Source: JAHDCJ01 sp039028895 (lineage in GTDB: Bacteria > Bacteroidota > Bacteroidia > Chitinophagales > Saprospiraceae). Taken from it: DNA of 64,000 nt. Where the stretch lies: NCBI GenBank assembly GCA_039028895.1, contig JBCCHF010000028.1:1-64000 (forward strand), given 5' to 3'. Both the position numbers and the translations under genes were made by a program. The notes under the pieces were generated by a model. It made no database searches, was not told the origin of the DNA, and was given only the letters and a program-made list of their open reading frames with translations. Shown in pieces: positions 45,215-54,627 of this stretch; within the stretch, counting starts at the first letter, position 1; each line of letters starts with the position of its first letter.

Positions 45215-45745
45215 CTAGTTGGGAAAAATTTGTTTTTTAAACCTCGGCATTAGCGGAATATAAAGTAAGACGGTTAGCAAACCAGGCACATAATTCATTT
45301 GCCATATCGACATGCCAATATGCGCAATGGTATTCATGAAAACCGCAGCAATTATAAAAAACAACGGCACGATCATAAACATTTTCATCCGTCGATAAAG
45401 CACAATCCCTCCAAGAATGAAGAGAGCGTAAGCGACCATATTGAAAATTACGAGGTCATCCAATGGCATTGACACAAGCCCAAATAATTCAGGAACAACC
45501 GTATCGAAATCGGTAACATACTCTTCAGCAAAGTGCAGCAATTGGATAGCGAGCGCAATAAGATAAATGGGCAAGACCTTCGCTGAGTCCGGTAAGTTTT
45601 TTTCCGAATAATTGAGGCTGATAAACAAAGCGATAAACACAATCGGAATAAATACCAGCACCATGGTCATCGTCCTGGCAGAAATCAGCAGCAAGCCTGT
45701 CATTATTATGCTGCAAATTATCGATATCGATACATCTTTTTTCAT
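45215..45745 (-). CDS. HXXEE-motif membrane protein
   Basis: 176 aa from the ATG at 45745, 1 nt after the decarboxylase gene's stop; a longer frame from 45790 would lie inside that gene. Hydrophobic segments cover most of the protein (about five or six TM helices). The diagnostic HXXEE motif is HFAEEYVTDF, and the second conserved block MNTIAHIGMSIWQMNY carries another His. The family is uncharacterised membrane protein. The gene is wedged between tailoring-type enzymes, so it may be a membrane enzyme or transporter for the same product. Confidence 0.87.
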   Translation of the reverse strand: MKKDVSISIICSIIMTGLLLISARTMTMVLVFIPIVFIALFISLNYSEKNLPDSAKVLPIYLIALAIQLLHFAEEYVTDFDTVVPELFGLVSMPLDDLVIFNMVAYALFILGGIVLYRRMKMFMIVPLFFIIAAVFMNTIAHIGMSIWQMNYVPGLLTVLLYIPLMPRFKKQIFPN

Positions 45746-45746
45746 T

Positions 45747-47048
45747 TTATGAAACGCTTTCGAGTGCTTCGGCCATAATGGCAACTCCAATATCGATCTC
45801 TTCTTTGGTTACAGTTAAGGGTGGCGCAATTCGGAATACGCCACCAAGTCCAGGCACCCTGACAATGTTCATACTCAGTCCCAATTCAAGGCATTTTTCT
45901 GATATTTTGAAACCAATTTCCGGTGCAGGTGTCTTCTTTTCGCGGTCGCTAACGATCTCGACGCCTAACAACAAACCTCTTCCTCTGACATCACCAATAC
46001 ACTCATATTTTTCCTGTAAAGTTTCGAGTTGTGCTTTAAGGTAGTCACCCATTTCCTTAGCTCGTTCAGCGAGTTTTTCTTCGAAGAGAATATCGATCAT
46101 GGCAAGTCCTACTTCTGCCGGCATTGGGTCAGAAACGTGTGAGGTAATGTAGATGAAACCCTTCGAATGGCAATCTTCTTCAATCTCTTTCGAAGTTATC
46201 GTTGCTGCCAATGGCAATCCCCCGCCAAGCGTTTTCGACAAGGTCAAAAAGTCGGGTACGATCCCATCTCGCTCGAAGGCAAAATTATGCCCAAGGCGCC
46301 CCATAGCTGTCTGCGCTTCATCAAAAATGAGCAACATGCCACGCTCTTCACAAATGGTTTTCAAACGTTGGAGATAATTGGTTGGCAGATCAATGATACC
46401 AGCAGCCGACAATACGGGTTCTGCTATAATCGCTGCAAGCGCCCCGACGGATTGTTTGTCGACCATGGAGATGCCGACTTCCAGACAAGTGTTATCGCAA
46501 GTGCTACTGCAATGTTTGATCGGACAACGATAGGCATAAGGCGCCGGCAAAGCTAAACTACCCGGATTAACCGGTCCATAGCCTTTCCGGGTAGTGGAAT
46601 AGGTGTGCGACTGCGAGCCACCAGTCATTCCGTGCCACGAGCCGATAAAACCAAGCACCTCAAAACGCTCGGTTGTTAGTTTCGCCATTCGAAGCGCTAC
46701 TTCATTTGATTCAGAGCCGGTGTTGACCAGCATACATTTGTCCAGGCCTGCAGGTAGCATATCGGATAGTTGTTTACAAAGCTCGATGACAGGAGGGGAG
46801 AGCATGGTACTCAGCAAGTGCAGCGAATGATTGCAGGCTTCTGAAATCGCATCGAGTAGTTTTGGATGATTATGGCCAAAAACCGAACACATCTGGCCGG
46901 AAGTAAAGTCGAGAATGGCTTTTCCGTCTTTTGTGTAGATATAAGATCCCTTTGCGTTCTCTACTAGTATATCAGAAAATTCGCCGCAATAACGAATCAG
47001 GGATGCTTCAGCTTCGGCTTTCCAGGAGTTGGGGTTTTGTTCTGACAT
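45747..47048 (-). CDS. 2,2-dialkylglycine decarboxylase-like class III aminotransferase
   Basis: 433 aa PLP enzyme. It matches 2,2-dialkylglycine decarboxylase along its whole length: DFTSGQMCSVFGHNHP with the Gln, LVNTGSESNEVALRMAKL, FIGSWHGMTGGSQSHTYSTT with the Trp that shapes the substrate pocket, LLIFDEAQTAMGRLG (PLP Asp), LTLSKTLGGGLPLAA (PLP Lys) and the C-terminal VRGRGLLLGVEI and GGVFRIAPPLTV. The enzyme would decarboxylate dialkylglycines with transamination onto pyruvate, or act on a related amino acid. A ~120-nt gap holding a repeat element separates it from the carbamoyltransferase. Confidence 0.9.
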   Translation of the reverse strand: MSEQNPNSWKAEAEASLIRYCGEFSDILVENAKGSYIYTKDGKAILDFTSGQMCSVFGHNHPKLLDAISEACNHSLHLLSTMLSPPVIELCKQLSDMLPAGLDKCMLVNTGSESNEVALRMAKLTTERFEVLGFIGSWHGMTGGSQSHTYSTTRKGYGPVNPGSLALPAPYAYRCPIKHCSSTCDNTCLEVGISMVDKQSVGALAAIIAEPVLSAAGIIDLPTNYLQRLKTICEERGMLLIFDEAQTAMGRLGHNFAFERDGIVPDFLTLSKTLGGGLPLAATITSKEIEEDCHSKGFIYITSHVSDPMPAEVGLAMIDILFEEKLAERAKEMGDYLKAQLETLQEKYECIGDVRGRGLLLGVEIVSDREKKTPAPEIGFKISEKCLELGLSMNIVRVPGLGGVFRIAPPLTVTKEEIDIGVAIMAEALESVS

Positions 47049-47069
47049 AACTTATTACTTTTTAGCGTA

Positions 47070-47166
47070 TTTAAACGTGGAGGCGAAGAGTCATGGAGAT
47101 TTATTTTGCTCGTTATTTGTTTTTAGACGATTAGCCTATACAATTTAATAATACTCTGCGTTTAAA
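47070..47166. repeat. Interspersed intergenic element with terminal inverted repeats
   Basis: Left arm TTTAAACGTGGAG (47070-47082) and right arm CTCTGCGTTTAAA (47154-47166) match at 11 of 13 positions as inverted repeats, with GGCGAAGAG next to the left arm as in the copy at 6481. It separates two same-strand genes. Confidence 0.6.
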
Positions 47167-47170
47167 AAAA

Positions 47171-48919
47171 TCAAACAAAAGTGTAAAGATTATCTTTTAA
47201 GTTACCTGTTTTTCTTTTAGGTTTTAAGGTATAAAGCAAAGCACGTTGTGTTTCTGAAATCGAAGATTTCTCGATCAGGAAATCACCTATCACCAAAGCA
47301 TCCAGATTAGCTTCTATCATGCAGATCAGGCCATCAACGGGTGTGCAAACTATCGGCTCACCCCTTACATTGAAAGAAGTGTTTAGCAGTATTGGACAAC
47401 CCGTAAGCTCATAATAGGTTTCCAGCAGTTTTCTAAATTTCGGATTAGCGTACCCTCCTACCGTCTGCGGGCGTGCAGAGCCGTCGACATGGGTAATCGC
47501 AGGGAGTTGTAAAGGAGATATTACCTGACAAGTTTCCAGCATAAACGGGGAAGGGTGATCAAGTTTAAAGTGGTCGCTGGCGTGTTCTTCCAAAACACTC
47601 GGCGCAAAGGGTCTGAATGCTTCCCTTTTCTTTACCATTTTATTGATTCGGTCACGCATTTCAGGATCTCTAGGATTAGCCAGGATACTTCTTGAGCCAA
47701 GTGCTCTTGGCCCAAATTCCATAGGCCCCTGGAACCAGCCAATAATTTTATTTTCCGATAAAAATTGAATTGATATAATATTTAATAATTCCTGTTCATC
47801 GTTAAAAAACAGATATTTAATTCCAATTCCTTGTAATATTAATTTAATCTGATTTTGATTAAATGACGATCCTAAATTAATATGTTTTTGCCTTTTAATA
47901 GACCAGGTTTTAGTAATTTGAATATGTGCCAAAGTCGCAGCCCCTACACATCCTCCAGCATCTCCTGCGGCAGGTTGGATAAATAGATTTTTGAATTTAC
48001 CCGTGTTCAGAATTTTGGAATTTGCGACACAATTTAGCGCCACGCCTCCTGCCATACACAGGTTTTCGGAAGGGACTTTTTGATGTAAAAAATCAATCTG
48101 AAATAACAAGACTTCTTCGAGCAAACATTGGATAGAAGCGGCAAGGTCGAAATGTATTTTTGTGATCTCGGATTCCGGTTTTCTGGGTAAAAAGCCTACC
48201 AAATCGGCCAATTTTTCGCTGTACATTGTTGACCCTGCGATAAAATCAAAATATTGTAGATCCAATTCGAATCCACCTTGATCTTTTAATTGAATTAAAT
48301 TCCACAACTTTTTCAAATACAATGGTTTGCCATATGGCGCAAGACCCATTACTCTGTATTCACCATTATTAACCCCGAAGCCAAGAAAGGCTGTTATCGT
48401 CGAATATAGCAATCCAATCGAATGGGGGAAAAGTATCTCGTCAACCCGTTTGATCTGACTACCGACGCCACGACCAAATGTCGTTGTCGTCCATTCGCCA
48501 ACACTGTCGGCTGTGTATATCGCTGATTCTTCAAAACCGCTGTAGAAAAATGCCGATGCCGCATGCGAACTATGATGGTCGAAAAACAGGATCTCGCCAT
48601 CAAAGCCCAATTTATCCCTGATTTCGTTTTCCGGAAAGTCGGGGTCAGGCAATTGAATATGGCCTGACTGAACTTGACCTAGTGCCCATTGCTGTCGATC
48701 AGCTTTCGTAAACGGATTTTCATAATAGGCAATAATGTCAATATCGTTAATAGAAATCTTACCTTGATCAAGACAAAAGCGAAAAGCTGAAACGGGCAGT
48801 CTGGCATCATGTTTTATACGTGAAAAGCGTTCTTCAGAAGCCGCTGCAACGAGTAGCCCATCCTGCAAAAGACAGCAGGAACTATCGTGGAAAAATGCCG
48901 ATATGCCGATGATGTTCAA
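47171..48919 (-). CDS. NodU/CmcH-family carbamoyltransferase
   Basis: 582 aa. The start is TTG (48919); MNIIGISAFFHDSSCCLL is the canonical N-terminus of the family, so no later start fits. The Kae1/ASKHA-like domain has HHSSHAASAFF (metal-binding His) and EYRVMGLAPYGKP; the C-terminal domain has GWFQGPMEFGPRALGSRSIL and RPFAPSVLEEHA. It transfers a carbamoyl group from carbamoyl phosphate via carbamoyl-adenylate to a hydroxyl or amine, usually in glycan or antibiotic tailoring. First of the minus-strand tailoring set. Acceptor unknown. Confidence 0.93.
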   Translation of the reverse strand: MNIIGISAFFHDSSCCLLQDGLLVAAASEERFSRIKHDARLPVSAFRFCLDQGKISINDIDIIAYYENPFTKADRQQWALGQVQSGHIQLPDPDFPENEIRDKLGFDGEILFFDHHSSHAASAFFYSGFEESAIYTADSVGEWTTTTFGRGVGSQIKRVDEILFPHSIGLLYSTITAFLGFGVNNGEYRVMGLAPYGKPLYLKKLWNLIQLKDQGGFELDLQYFDFIAGSTMYSEKLADLVGFLPRKPESEITKIHFDLAASIQCLLEEVLLFQIDFLHQKVPSENLCMAGGVALNCVANSKILNTGKFKNLFIQPAAGDAGGCVGAATLAHIQITKTWSIKRQKHINLGSSFNQNQIKLILQGIGIKYLFFNDEQELLNIISIQFLSENKIIGWFQGPMEFGPRALGSRSILANPRDPEMRDRINKMVKKREAFRPFAPSVLEEHASDHFKLDHPSPFMLETCQVISPLQLPAITHVDGSARPQTVGGYANPKFRKLLETYYELTGCPILLNTSFNVRGEPIVCTPVDGLICMIEANLDALVIGDFLIEKSSISETQRALLYTLKPKRKTGNLKDNLYTFV

Positions 48920-49039
48920 AGTCTATGGTTTTAGCTTCAAAATAAAACTAAAAAGGGAAGACCAAAACAAAATTAATGCCTCTGTAAAACTCGATGAAAC
49001 CCTTAACACCACTTTGCGATGAGAAAATTAATCCATTTT

Positions 49040-49095
49040 TCACCCCAGAGACCAAAGGAGGTATTCGCAGAGGAACACAGAGAAAAGTTATGGAT
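49040..49095. repeat. Degenerate copy of the interspersed intergenic element
   Basis: CAGAGACCAAAGGAGG and CGCAGAGGAACACAGAGAAA (two blocks) resemble the left-arm side of the element and the CACAGAG family of repeats. The 233-nt gap 48920-49152 also contains the divergent promoters. Confidence 0.35.
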
Positions 49096-49152
49096 GAAAA
49101 GAAATAGAGAAAACTGTTGTTGGATGGAATTTAGGATGTATTTTGGCGGATT

Positions 49153-50004
49153 ATGAAAAAAGTCCAATACCCGATCTCAAATCCGGATGGCACGTCGAAT
49201 GCCATTACTGTTTTCTCTTTAGACGATAAGGTCGATTCGAAAAAAGTGATCCTTTTGTTTCCAGCTATGGGCGTTGCTGCATCTTATTATGAACCGTTTG
49301 CTGAAAAACTGGTCAATGCTGGTTTCGAGGTTATCACAGCCGATATCAGGGGGCATGGTTTGTCAAGCGAAAGGGCCTCCAGAAAAACCGATTTCGGTTA
49401 TCGTGAAATCGTGGAATTGGACTACCCGGCGGTTACTGCAAAAGTCAAAAGCCTTTACCCTGATCAGCAATATTATATTATGGGTCACAGTTTAGGTGGT
49501 CAAATGGCTAGCCTGTACGCCAGCAGGGGAGATGATGATTGCGCGGGGTTGATCCTTATCGCATGTTGTTCTGTTTATTACAAAGGATGGAGCGGACTAA
49601 TGGGGCCTGGCACCTACCTGTTTACCCAGGTTTTTGGCTTTTTACCTAAAATCATTGGTTACTTCCCAGGTAAAAGAATTGGTTTTGCCGGCACTGAGCC
49701 ACGTACCCAGATGCAGGATTGGGCATACCAGGCCCGCACAGGAAGATATCATCCAAATGGGAGTGATTTTGATTATGAAATGGCTCTTTCCGAGTTAAAG
49801 ATACCTGTACTCGCGATTTCTCTCGATGGAGATAGCTATGCCCCGCCAAAAGCAGTAAAGCATTTGCTAGGTAAATTTCACTCGGATGCACCCATTGACT
49901 ATCAACACCTTTCCAAAGAAGACATGGGTGTACCTAAAGTCACGCATTTCAGTTGGGTCAAAATTCCTGGTAAGCTGATCAATTACATTGCAGATTGGTT
50001 TTAA
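49153..50004 (+). CDS. Alpha/beta hydrolase
   Basis: 283 aa. Typical monoacylglycerol-lipase-like alpha/beta hydrolase: LLFPAMGVAASYYEPFAEKL, ITADIRGHGLSSER, nucleophile GHSLGG (Ser), acid in LAISLDGDSYAPPKAV and His in VTHFSWVK. No signal peptide; a weak hydrophobic stretch in the lid (GTYLFTQVFGFLPKIIGYF). Single gene divergent from the carbamoyltransferase. Substrate unknown; esterase or lipase expected. Confidence 0.9.
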   Translation: MKKVQYPISNPDGTSNAITVFSLDDKVDSKKVILLFPAMGVAASYYEPFAEKLVNAGFEVITADIRGHGLSSERASRKTDFGYREIVELDYPAVTAKVKSLYPDQQYYIMGHSLGGQMASLYASRGDDDCAGLILIACCSVYYKGWSGLMGPGTYLFTQVFGFLPKIIGYFPGKRIGFAGTEPRTQMQDWAYQARTGRYHPNGSDFDYEMALSELKIPVLAISLDGDSYAPPKAVKHLLGKFHSDAPIDYQHLSKEDMGVPKVTHFSWVKIPGKLINYIADWF

Positions 50005-50161
50005 TGGAAAATCCGCTTCTTTTAAGTTTCCAAAACACTAGAATGGCACAGAAATGTTAACTTTTACTAAAAGCGACAATTTTCTGACTTTCTGATACAA
50101 TATATTCCTACTTTCCTCTTTACTTTTATCTAACGTAAAATTCAACACAAAAAACCCGGAT

Positions 50162-51076
50162 ATGAAAACAATCACCAAAATCGTATTCTTCTTCACCATG
50201 GCGGTGTTCTTTACCTCTTGTATGTCTAACAAGAAAGTAGCTGAGATGGAAGCTGACTGGAAAAAGCAGCTCGACCTCGCCAATGAACAACTTGGCCAGT
50301 GTGGAGAATCGTTAATCGAACTACAAAACAAACTCAATTCTGCCCAACAGGACAATGTCAGGCTTCAGGGAGAATTACTCTCTGCACAAAACACCATTGA
50401 AATTCGCGAAGAACAGGTCAACGACCTCAAAGCGCAAGTGGGTAAAACCATGGAGCAGGTAGGCGACCTCACCGTCCTGTCACAATCAGCCAATGAAAAC
50501 ATCAGGGAAACGCTTTCTCAGTTAGAGGGCAAAGACAAGTACATTAAGCTCCTTCAGAATGCCAAGACTAAAGCCGACTCGATCAATCTCGCACTCGCTG
50601 TTAACCTGAAAGGTGCTCTCGCAGATGGAATCGAAGACCAGGATGTTCAGATTACTGTTGACAAAACAGTTGTGATGATCAACTTATCTAATAAGATGCT
50701 TTATAAGTCTGGTTCAGCCAACCTGACCTCAAGGGCCAACGAAGTGCTTGCAAAAATTGCAAAAATAGTAGAATCTCGTCCTGACGTCGAGGTAATGGTT
50801 GAAGGTCACACTGACAATGTGCCGATCAAAACATCTGGCATCAAAGACAACTGGGATCTCAGTGTTAAGCGCGCCACTTCAGTTGTTCGCGCATTGCAGG
50901 ATAAACACAATATCGAGCCAGCCAAATTGGTTGCCGCAGGTCGCGGTGAATATATGCCGATCGCAAGCAACGAGACAGTTGAAGGTCGTGCTACGAATCG
51001 CCGTACTCGCATAATCATTATGCCTAAGCTCGATCAATTCTATGACTTGCTCAACCCTGATAAGGTACCGGATTAA
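50162..51076 (+). CDS. OmpA-family lipoprotein
   Basis: 304 aa. Lipobox MAVFFTSC. Residues about 25-130 form a coiled coil (ADWKKQLDLANEQLGQCGES). The C-terminal ~130 residues are an OmpA-like peptidoglycan-binding domain: VEVMVEGHTDNVPIKTSG and the pattern NWDLSVKRATSVVRAL ... GRATNRRTRIIIMP. This would link the outer membrane to peptidoglycan. Single gene; no U-tract terminator seen. Confidence 0.94.
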   Translation: MKTITKIVFFFTMAVFFTSCMSNKKVAEMEADWKKQLDLANEQLGQCGESLIELQNKLNSAQQDNVRLQGELLSAQNTIEIREEQVNDLKAQVGKTMEQVGDLTVLSQSANENIRETLSQLEGKDKYIKLLQNAKTKADSINLALAVNLKGALADGIEDQDVQITVDKTVVMINLSNKMLYKSGSANLTSRANEVLAKIAKIVESRPDVEVMVEGHTDNVPIKTSGIKDNWDLSVKRATSVVRALQDKHNIEPAKLVAAGRGEYMPIASNETVEGRATNRRTRIIIMPKLDQFYDLLNPDKVPD

Positions 51077-51150
51077 TGAAAAATTGGTTACTCTGGGTCA
51101 CTTGAGGGAGACCTTGGGTTAACATCCGATTATATGATTAACCGCAAATC

Positions 51151-51789
51151 ATGGAAAAAAGCGCTCAACATTATCGTATGGTCGAGATTCTTGGTGTCCT
51201 GATCACCGGTGGCAGCAAATTCATTTTCATGGATTGGCTCAACTGGAAACTTCCATTCATATTCCTGGCAATCGGTTTTTGGGTTGGTTATATTTTTTTC
51301 CGCGTTCGTAAGGATAAAAGTGTTTTAGCCAAGTGGGGGTTTACCAGGCAAAACCTGAGGTCAAGCTTTATTGTCGTCTCGGTTTTCGCATTTATCGGTA
51401 TCCTTTCTTTTATCATTTATGGTTCCGTTACCGGAAAAATCCTGTGGTCGTGGAGCGTGGTGCCCTTGATGTTGCTCTATCCATTTTGGGGCATCATCCA
51501 GCAATTCCTAATTCTGAGTCTTTTCTCCGGCAATCTTGACGATCTGCCAAATGTCAACATGCCACGTTGGCTTTTGGTGGTAATGACGGCAGTCTTGTTT
51601 GGCATTTTGCATTACCCGATAGGGCTGTTAATCATAGGCACGACTGTCTTGGCGTTGTTTTATACCATCGTTTTTCTCAAATACCGAAATCTGTGGCCAT
51701 TAGGCCTTTATCATGGCATTCTTGGTGCCTTGTTTTACTACCTGGCTCTTGGTATCGACCAGTTCCACGAAGTGTTTTTCTTTTTCTAG
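51151..51789 (+). CDS. CPBP (Rce1/Abi-type) membrane protein with degenerate motif 1
   Basis: 212 aa, about six TM helices. The CPBP family scan gives motif 2 FGILHYPIG (His) and motif 3 LYHGILGALFYYL (His), but motif 1, normally EExxxR, reads QQFLIL in FWGIIQQFLILSLF, so the catalytic Glu pair is absent. It is thus probably an inactive homologue or one with altered chemistry. Its stop codon shares a CTAG palindrome with the stop of the convergent receptor gene. Confidence 0.8.
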   Translation: MEKSAQHYRMVEILGVLITGGSKFIFMDWLNWKLPFIFLAIGFWVGYIFFRVRKDKSVLAKWGFTRQNLRSSFIVVSVFAFIGILSFIIYGSVTGKILWSWSVVPLMLLYPFWGIIQQFLILSLFSGNLDDLPNVNMPRWLLVVMTAVLFGILHYPIGLLIIGTTVLALFYTIVFLKYRNLWPLGLYHGILGALFYYLALGIDQFHEVFFFF

Positions 51790-54275
51790 AACATCATACC
51801 GCCTCCGTCAAATCCACCGCCTCCGCGATTGCCACGGAATCTTTGCTTTTTCTGGTTGAGTCGATAATTAAGAGTCGCTGTAAACTGTCTTGCAGCCCAC
51901 TGAAATTCCCCTTTCGAATAGAAGGTTTCACCGAAGGTCTCATACCGCCATCTCCTCGTATTGAAAACATCACTTGCAGAAAGCGTAATTGTGCCTTTGC
52001 CCTTGAAAATATCCTTGCTGAGCCCAAGGTCAAGATTATATACCGCTTGTCGGTCACCCTGAGTAGACTCACGTGGTGCGCGGTAATTGAACCTTACCTG
52101 AAAGTCTGTTTTTTTCCAGAAGGTGAAACGAGACGTCAACCTCCCTTGCCATGAGAAGAAATCACTTTGAAAGCTTTCGCCTAATTCTTCTGTTCCATCA
52201 ACTACTGATCTGAAAAAATTAAGATCTCCGTTTGCCCTCCACCATTTGTAGGGATTGTATGAAAAGGTCAACTCAAGACCATAGGAATCTTCTGTCGCCA
52301 GGTTTTCTGGCCTTGTTACGGTCAATCCTTCATCATCAATTCTGCGAATCCGCTCGATTACGCCTGTTGAATGGCGGTAATAAATGGAAGAACTAAATGA
52401 TCCTTTTTCAAAATATTTGATATGATTTACTTCAAACGAATGGGTATATTCCGGATCGAGGTCGGGATTTCCACTGAAGAAATTCCTTGAATCACTGAAT
52501 GTGAAAAATGGATTCAGAAACCAGAAACGCGGTCGCACGATTCGACGGCTATAACTAACCTGAATGGCATTCTTCTTTGGCAGATCATAACCGAAAAATA
52601 CACTTGGAAACAAGTCGAAATAACTTCTGTCGTTGACTTCGTTGGTTTGTAGTAATTCCGTTTTTACATCTGAATATTCACCCCTAAGCCCAAATTGGTA
52701 AGAGAACTTGTTGTGCTTATTTCCTACACTCATATACAGTGCCTGAATGTCCTCATTATACACGAAGTCATTGCTGAGGTTAGCAAGAGCTTTCCATTGT
52801 TGTTCGTCCCACTCTTCAACCAGGAAGTTGTTGGTAATGTCGCGGAATGAACTTCTGAAGCCAATTTCAAATTCACCTTTTTTGCCAAACGGATGAACAT
52901 ATCCGCCGTCAATCAACCACTCTTTATTGCTCTCTTTATTATTGGATCGCTGCTGGAGGTCGGCAATTCCAGATGGAACGCCTTCAGACAGGAAAAACTG
53001 CTCAAGTAAATCGGAGCCTTCTGTCTCAGTGTTTTCCTGGTATTGGATACTAGCCGTAAATTCCTGGCCCTTTTTCTGGAAAGTTTTCTTGTAATTCAGC
53101 GAATACTCAAGATTGATTTCATCTTCAAATTCATCATCGCTTCTCAGACTTACACCTACTGGATTATCTGGATAGCTAAACAGGTAATCATCATATCGAA
53201 TATCCGTCCGGTTATTCTCATCTGAGTTTCTATAGGAAAGGGCTGCCGTCAGGATGTCCTTTGAGGTGATGTAAAAATCAGCGCCAAAACGGACATTATT
53301 ACTTAGACCTCCGCGCTCATGCTCGCGCGTCTCTTCATAGATGAAGGTGGTATCATTGCGATAAAACTCCTGGTAAAGTGATCCACTCCCCGGGCGTTTA
53401 CGGTAATTCACACCGTAATTAACGAACATATTGACAGCTTTTGCCCTGTAGTTCAAGTTGATGGCTGCTCCGTGATTATGCGGCCAACCAGTCGTAAAAT
53501 CAAATGAACCATTAAGTCCACTCTTGCGCTCTTTGCGAAGTATAATATTCAGGATACCCGCCGTTCCTTCCGCTTCATAACGAGCTGATGGGTTTGTGAT
53601 CACTTCGATTTTATCAATAAGGTTTGCTGGAATTTGGCGTAAGCCATCCGTATCTCCTACACCAATTAATCCGGATGGACGACCATCAACCAGAATACGC
53701 ACATTATCGCTGCCTCGGAGGCTGACATTTCCATCAATGTCTACAGAAACAGAAGGAACATTATCTAACACATCTGCAGCATTACCTCCAGTGTTGGCCA
53801 AATCCTGGCCTACATTGAATACTTTTTTATCGAGTCCGATCTGGACCTGGCTCTTTTCAGCTCTTACCTCTATTTCAGCGAGGTTGGCAACATCAGGAGA
53901 CAATACGATTTTTCCAAGATCCAGGATAGATTTCCCCTTCTTAAGATTGATGACCGGGGTATTTGACTTTTGAAAAGAGATGAATTCGACTTGACCAAAA
54001 TAAGAGCCTGGTTTGGCATCAATAACAAACTTTCCTTTCGCATCCGAAATTGCACCTGTGACAATAGAACTGTCTGCCAGGTTGAATAATGTGAAAGTCG
54101 CAAACTCAAGAGGAGCATTGGTTTCAAGGTCAACTATCTGACCGATCAATTTTAATTTATCGTCACTGGTTTGGCTGCTCCAGGACTGTTGTTCACCCTG
54201 GGCACTTACTGCGAAACTGATAAAAAAGAATGCTGGGAAAAGGGAATAAAGGAAGGTAAACTTAATGGATTCCAT
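51786..54275 (-). CDS. TonB-dependent receptor-type outer-membrane protein
   Basis: 829 aa. Signal peptide MESIKFTFLYSLFPAFFFIS...VSA. Residues about 40-120 are a CarboxypepD_reg-like domain (LIGQIVDLETNAPLEFATFT). The plug domain follows at about 130-240 (VADVLDNVPSVSVDIDG; NVSLRGSDNVRILVDGRPSG; IDKIEVITNPSARYEAEGTA). The rest is a long beta-barrel of the OMP_b-brl_3 type with many aromatic strand ends. The C-terminus is Gly-rich (RGNRGGGGFDGGGMMF), an unusual tail. No TonB-box Sus partner is adjacent. Substrate unknown. Confidence 0.93.
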   Translation of the reverse strand: MESIKFTFLYSLFPAFFFISFAVSAQGEQQSWSSQTSDDKLKLIGQIVDLETNAPLEFATFTLFNLADSSIVTGAISDAKGKFVIDAKPGSYFGQVEFISFQKSNTPVINLKKGKSILDLGKIVLSPDVANLAEIEVRAEKSQVQIGLDKKVFNVGQDLANTGGNAADVLDNVPSVSVDIDGNVSLRGSDNVRILVDGRPSGLIGVGDTDGLRQIPANLIDKIEVITNPSARYEAEGTAGILNIILRKERKSGLNGSFDFTTGWPHNHGAAINLNYRAKAVNMFVNYGVNYRKRPGSGSLYQEFYRNDTTFIYEETREHERGGLSNNVRFGADFYITSKDILTAALSYRNSDENNRTDIRYDDYLFSYPDNPVGVSLRSDDEFEDEINLEYSLNYKKTFQKKGQEFTASIQYQENTETEGSDLLEQFFLSEGVPSGIADLQQRSNNKESNKEWLIDGGYVHPFGKKGEFEIGFRSSFRDITNNFLVEEWDEQQWKALANLSNDFVYNEDIQALYMSVGNKHNKFSYQFGLRGEYSDVKTELLQTNEVNDRSYFDLFPSVFFGYDLPKKNAIQVSYSRRIVRPRFWFLNPFFTFSDSRNFFSGNPDLDPEYTHSFEVNHIKYFEKGSFSSSIYYRHSTGVIERIRRIDDEGLTVTRPENLATEDSYGLELTFSYNPYKWWRANGDLNFFRSVVDGTEELGESFQSDFFSWQGRLTSRFTFWKKTDFQVRFNYRAPRESTQGDRQAVYNLDLGLSKDIFKGKGTITLSASDVFNTRRWRYETFGETFYSKGEFQWAARQFTATLNYRLNQKKQRFRGNRGGGGFDGGGMMF

Positions 54276-54627
54276 AAGTCGAAGTTTAGGGTTTTTTAAC
54301 CAAAAGGTTATTCAAAATTACACCTCTTAGACATTAAAAACCCCAAATTGTTTTCAAAAGCAGCTCTTTTTAAGGCATTTGCCTCATTTTATTCCAGTAA
54401 CAATTGAAATAGTTTTGGACAAAAAAGATATGCGAATAAACAATGAAGGAGTTGGAAAGGTGATTTTAAGTGGTGGTCTGGCAGTGGTTTATTCGGCTAT
54501 GGGTATTTATTCGCGGTAAAATCAACCCAAACTGTTAAATTTGGAGGACTTAGAGCACCCTCAATGAGATTCTAGGGCATTGAATAACCGCGTCCTCGAC
54601 TAGAGGCCTATTGAACAAACCACTGAA
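54276..54627. other. Divergent intergenic region, 352 bp
   Basis: Lies between the receptor gene (leftward) and the signalling operon (rightward). It has a good promoter candidate for the receptor near its left end. I see no ORF, hairpin or repeat of note elsewhere in it; the promoter of the signalling operon should lie in its right half but was not identified. Confidence 0.6.
54313..54346 (-). promoter_or_regulatory. Bacteroidota-type promoter for the TonB-dependent receptor
   Basis: On the minus strand TAATTTTG (54313-54320) matches the -7 consensus TAnnTTTG exactly, and TTG (54344-54346) lies 23 nt upstream, at the outer limit of the usual spacing. It gives a leader of about 30 nt. Confidence 0.5.

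Noticed and set aside
51567..52154. 195-aa plus-strand frame across the CPBP/receptor junction
   Set aside because: It runs antisense through the receptor gene and in a different frame through the CPBP gene; both of those have convincing domain patterns.
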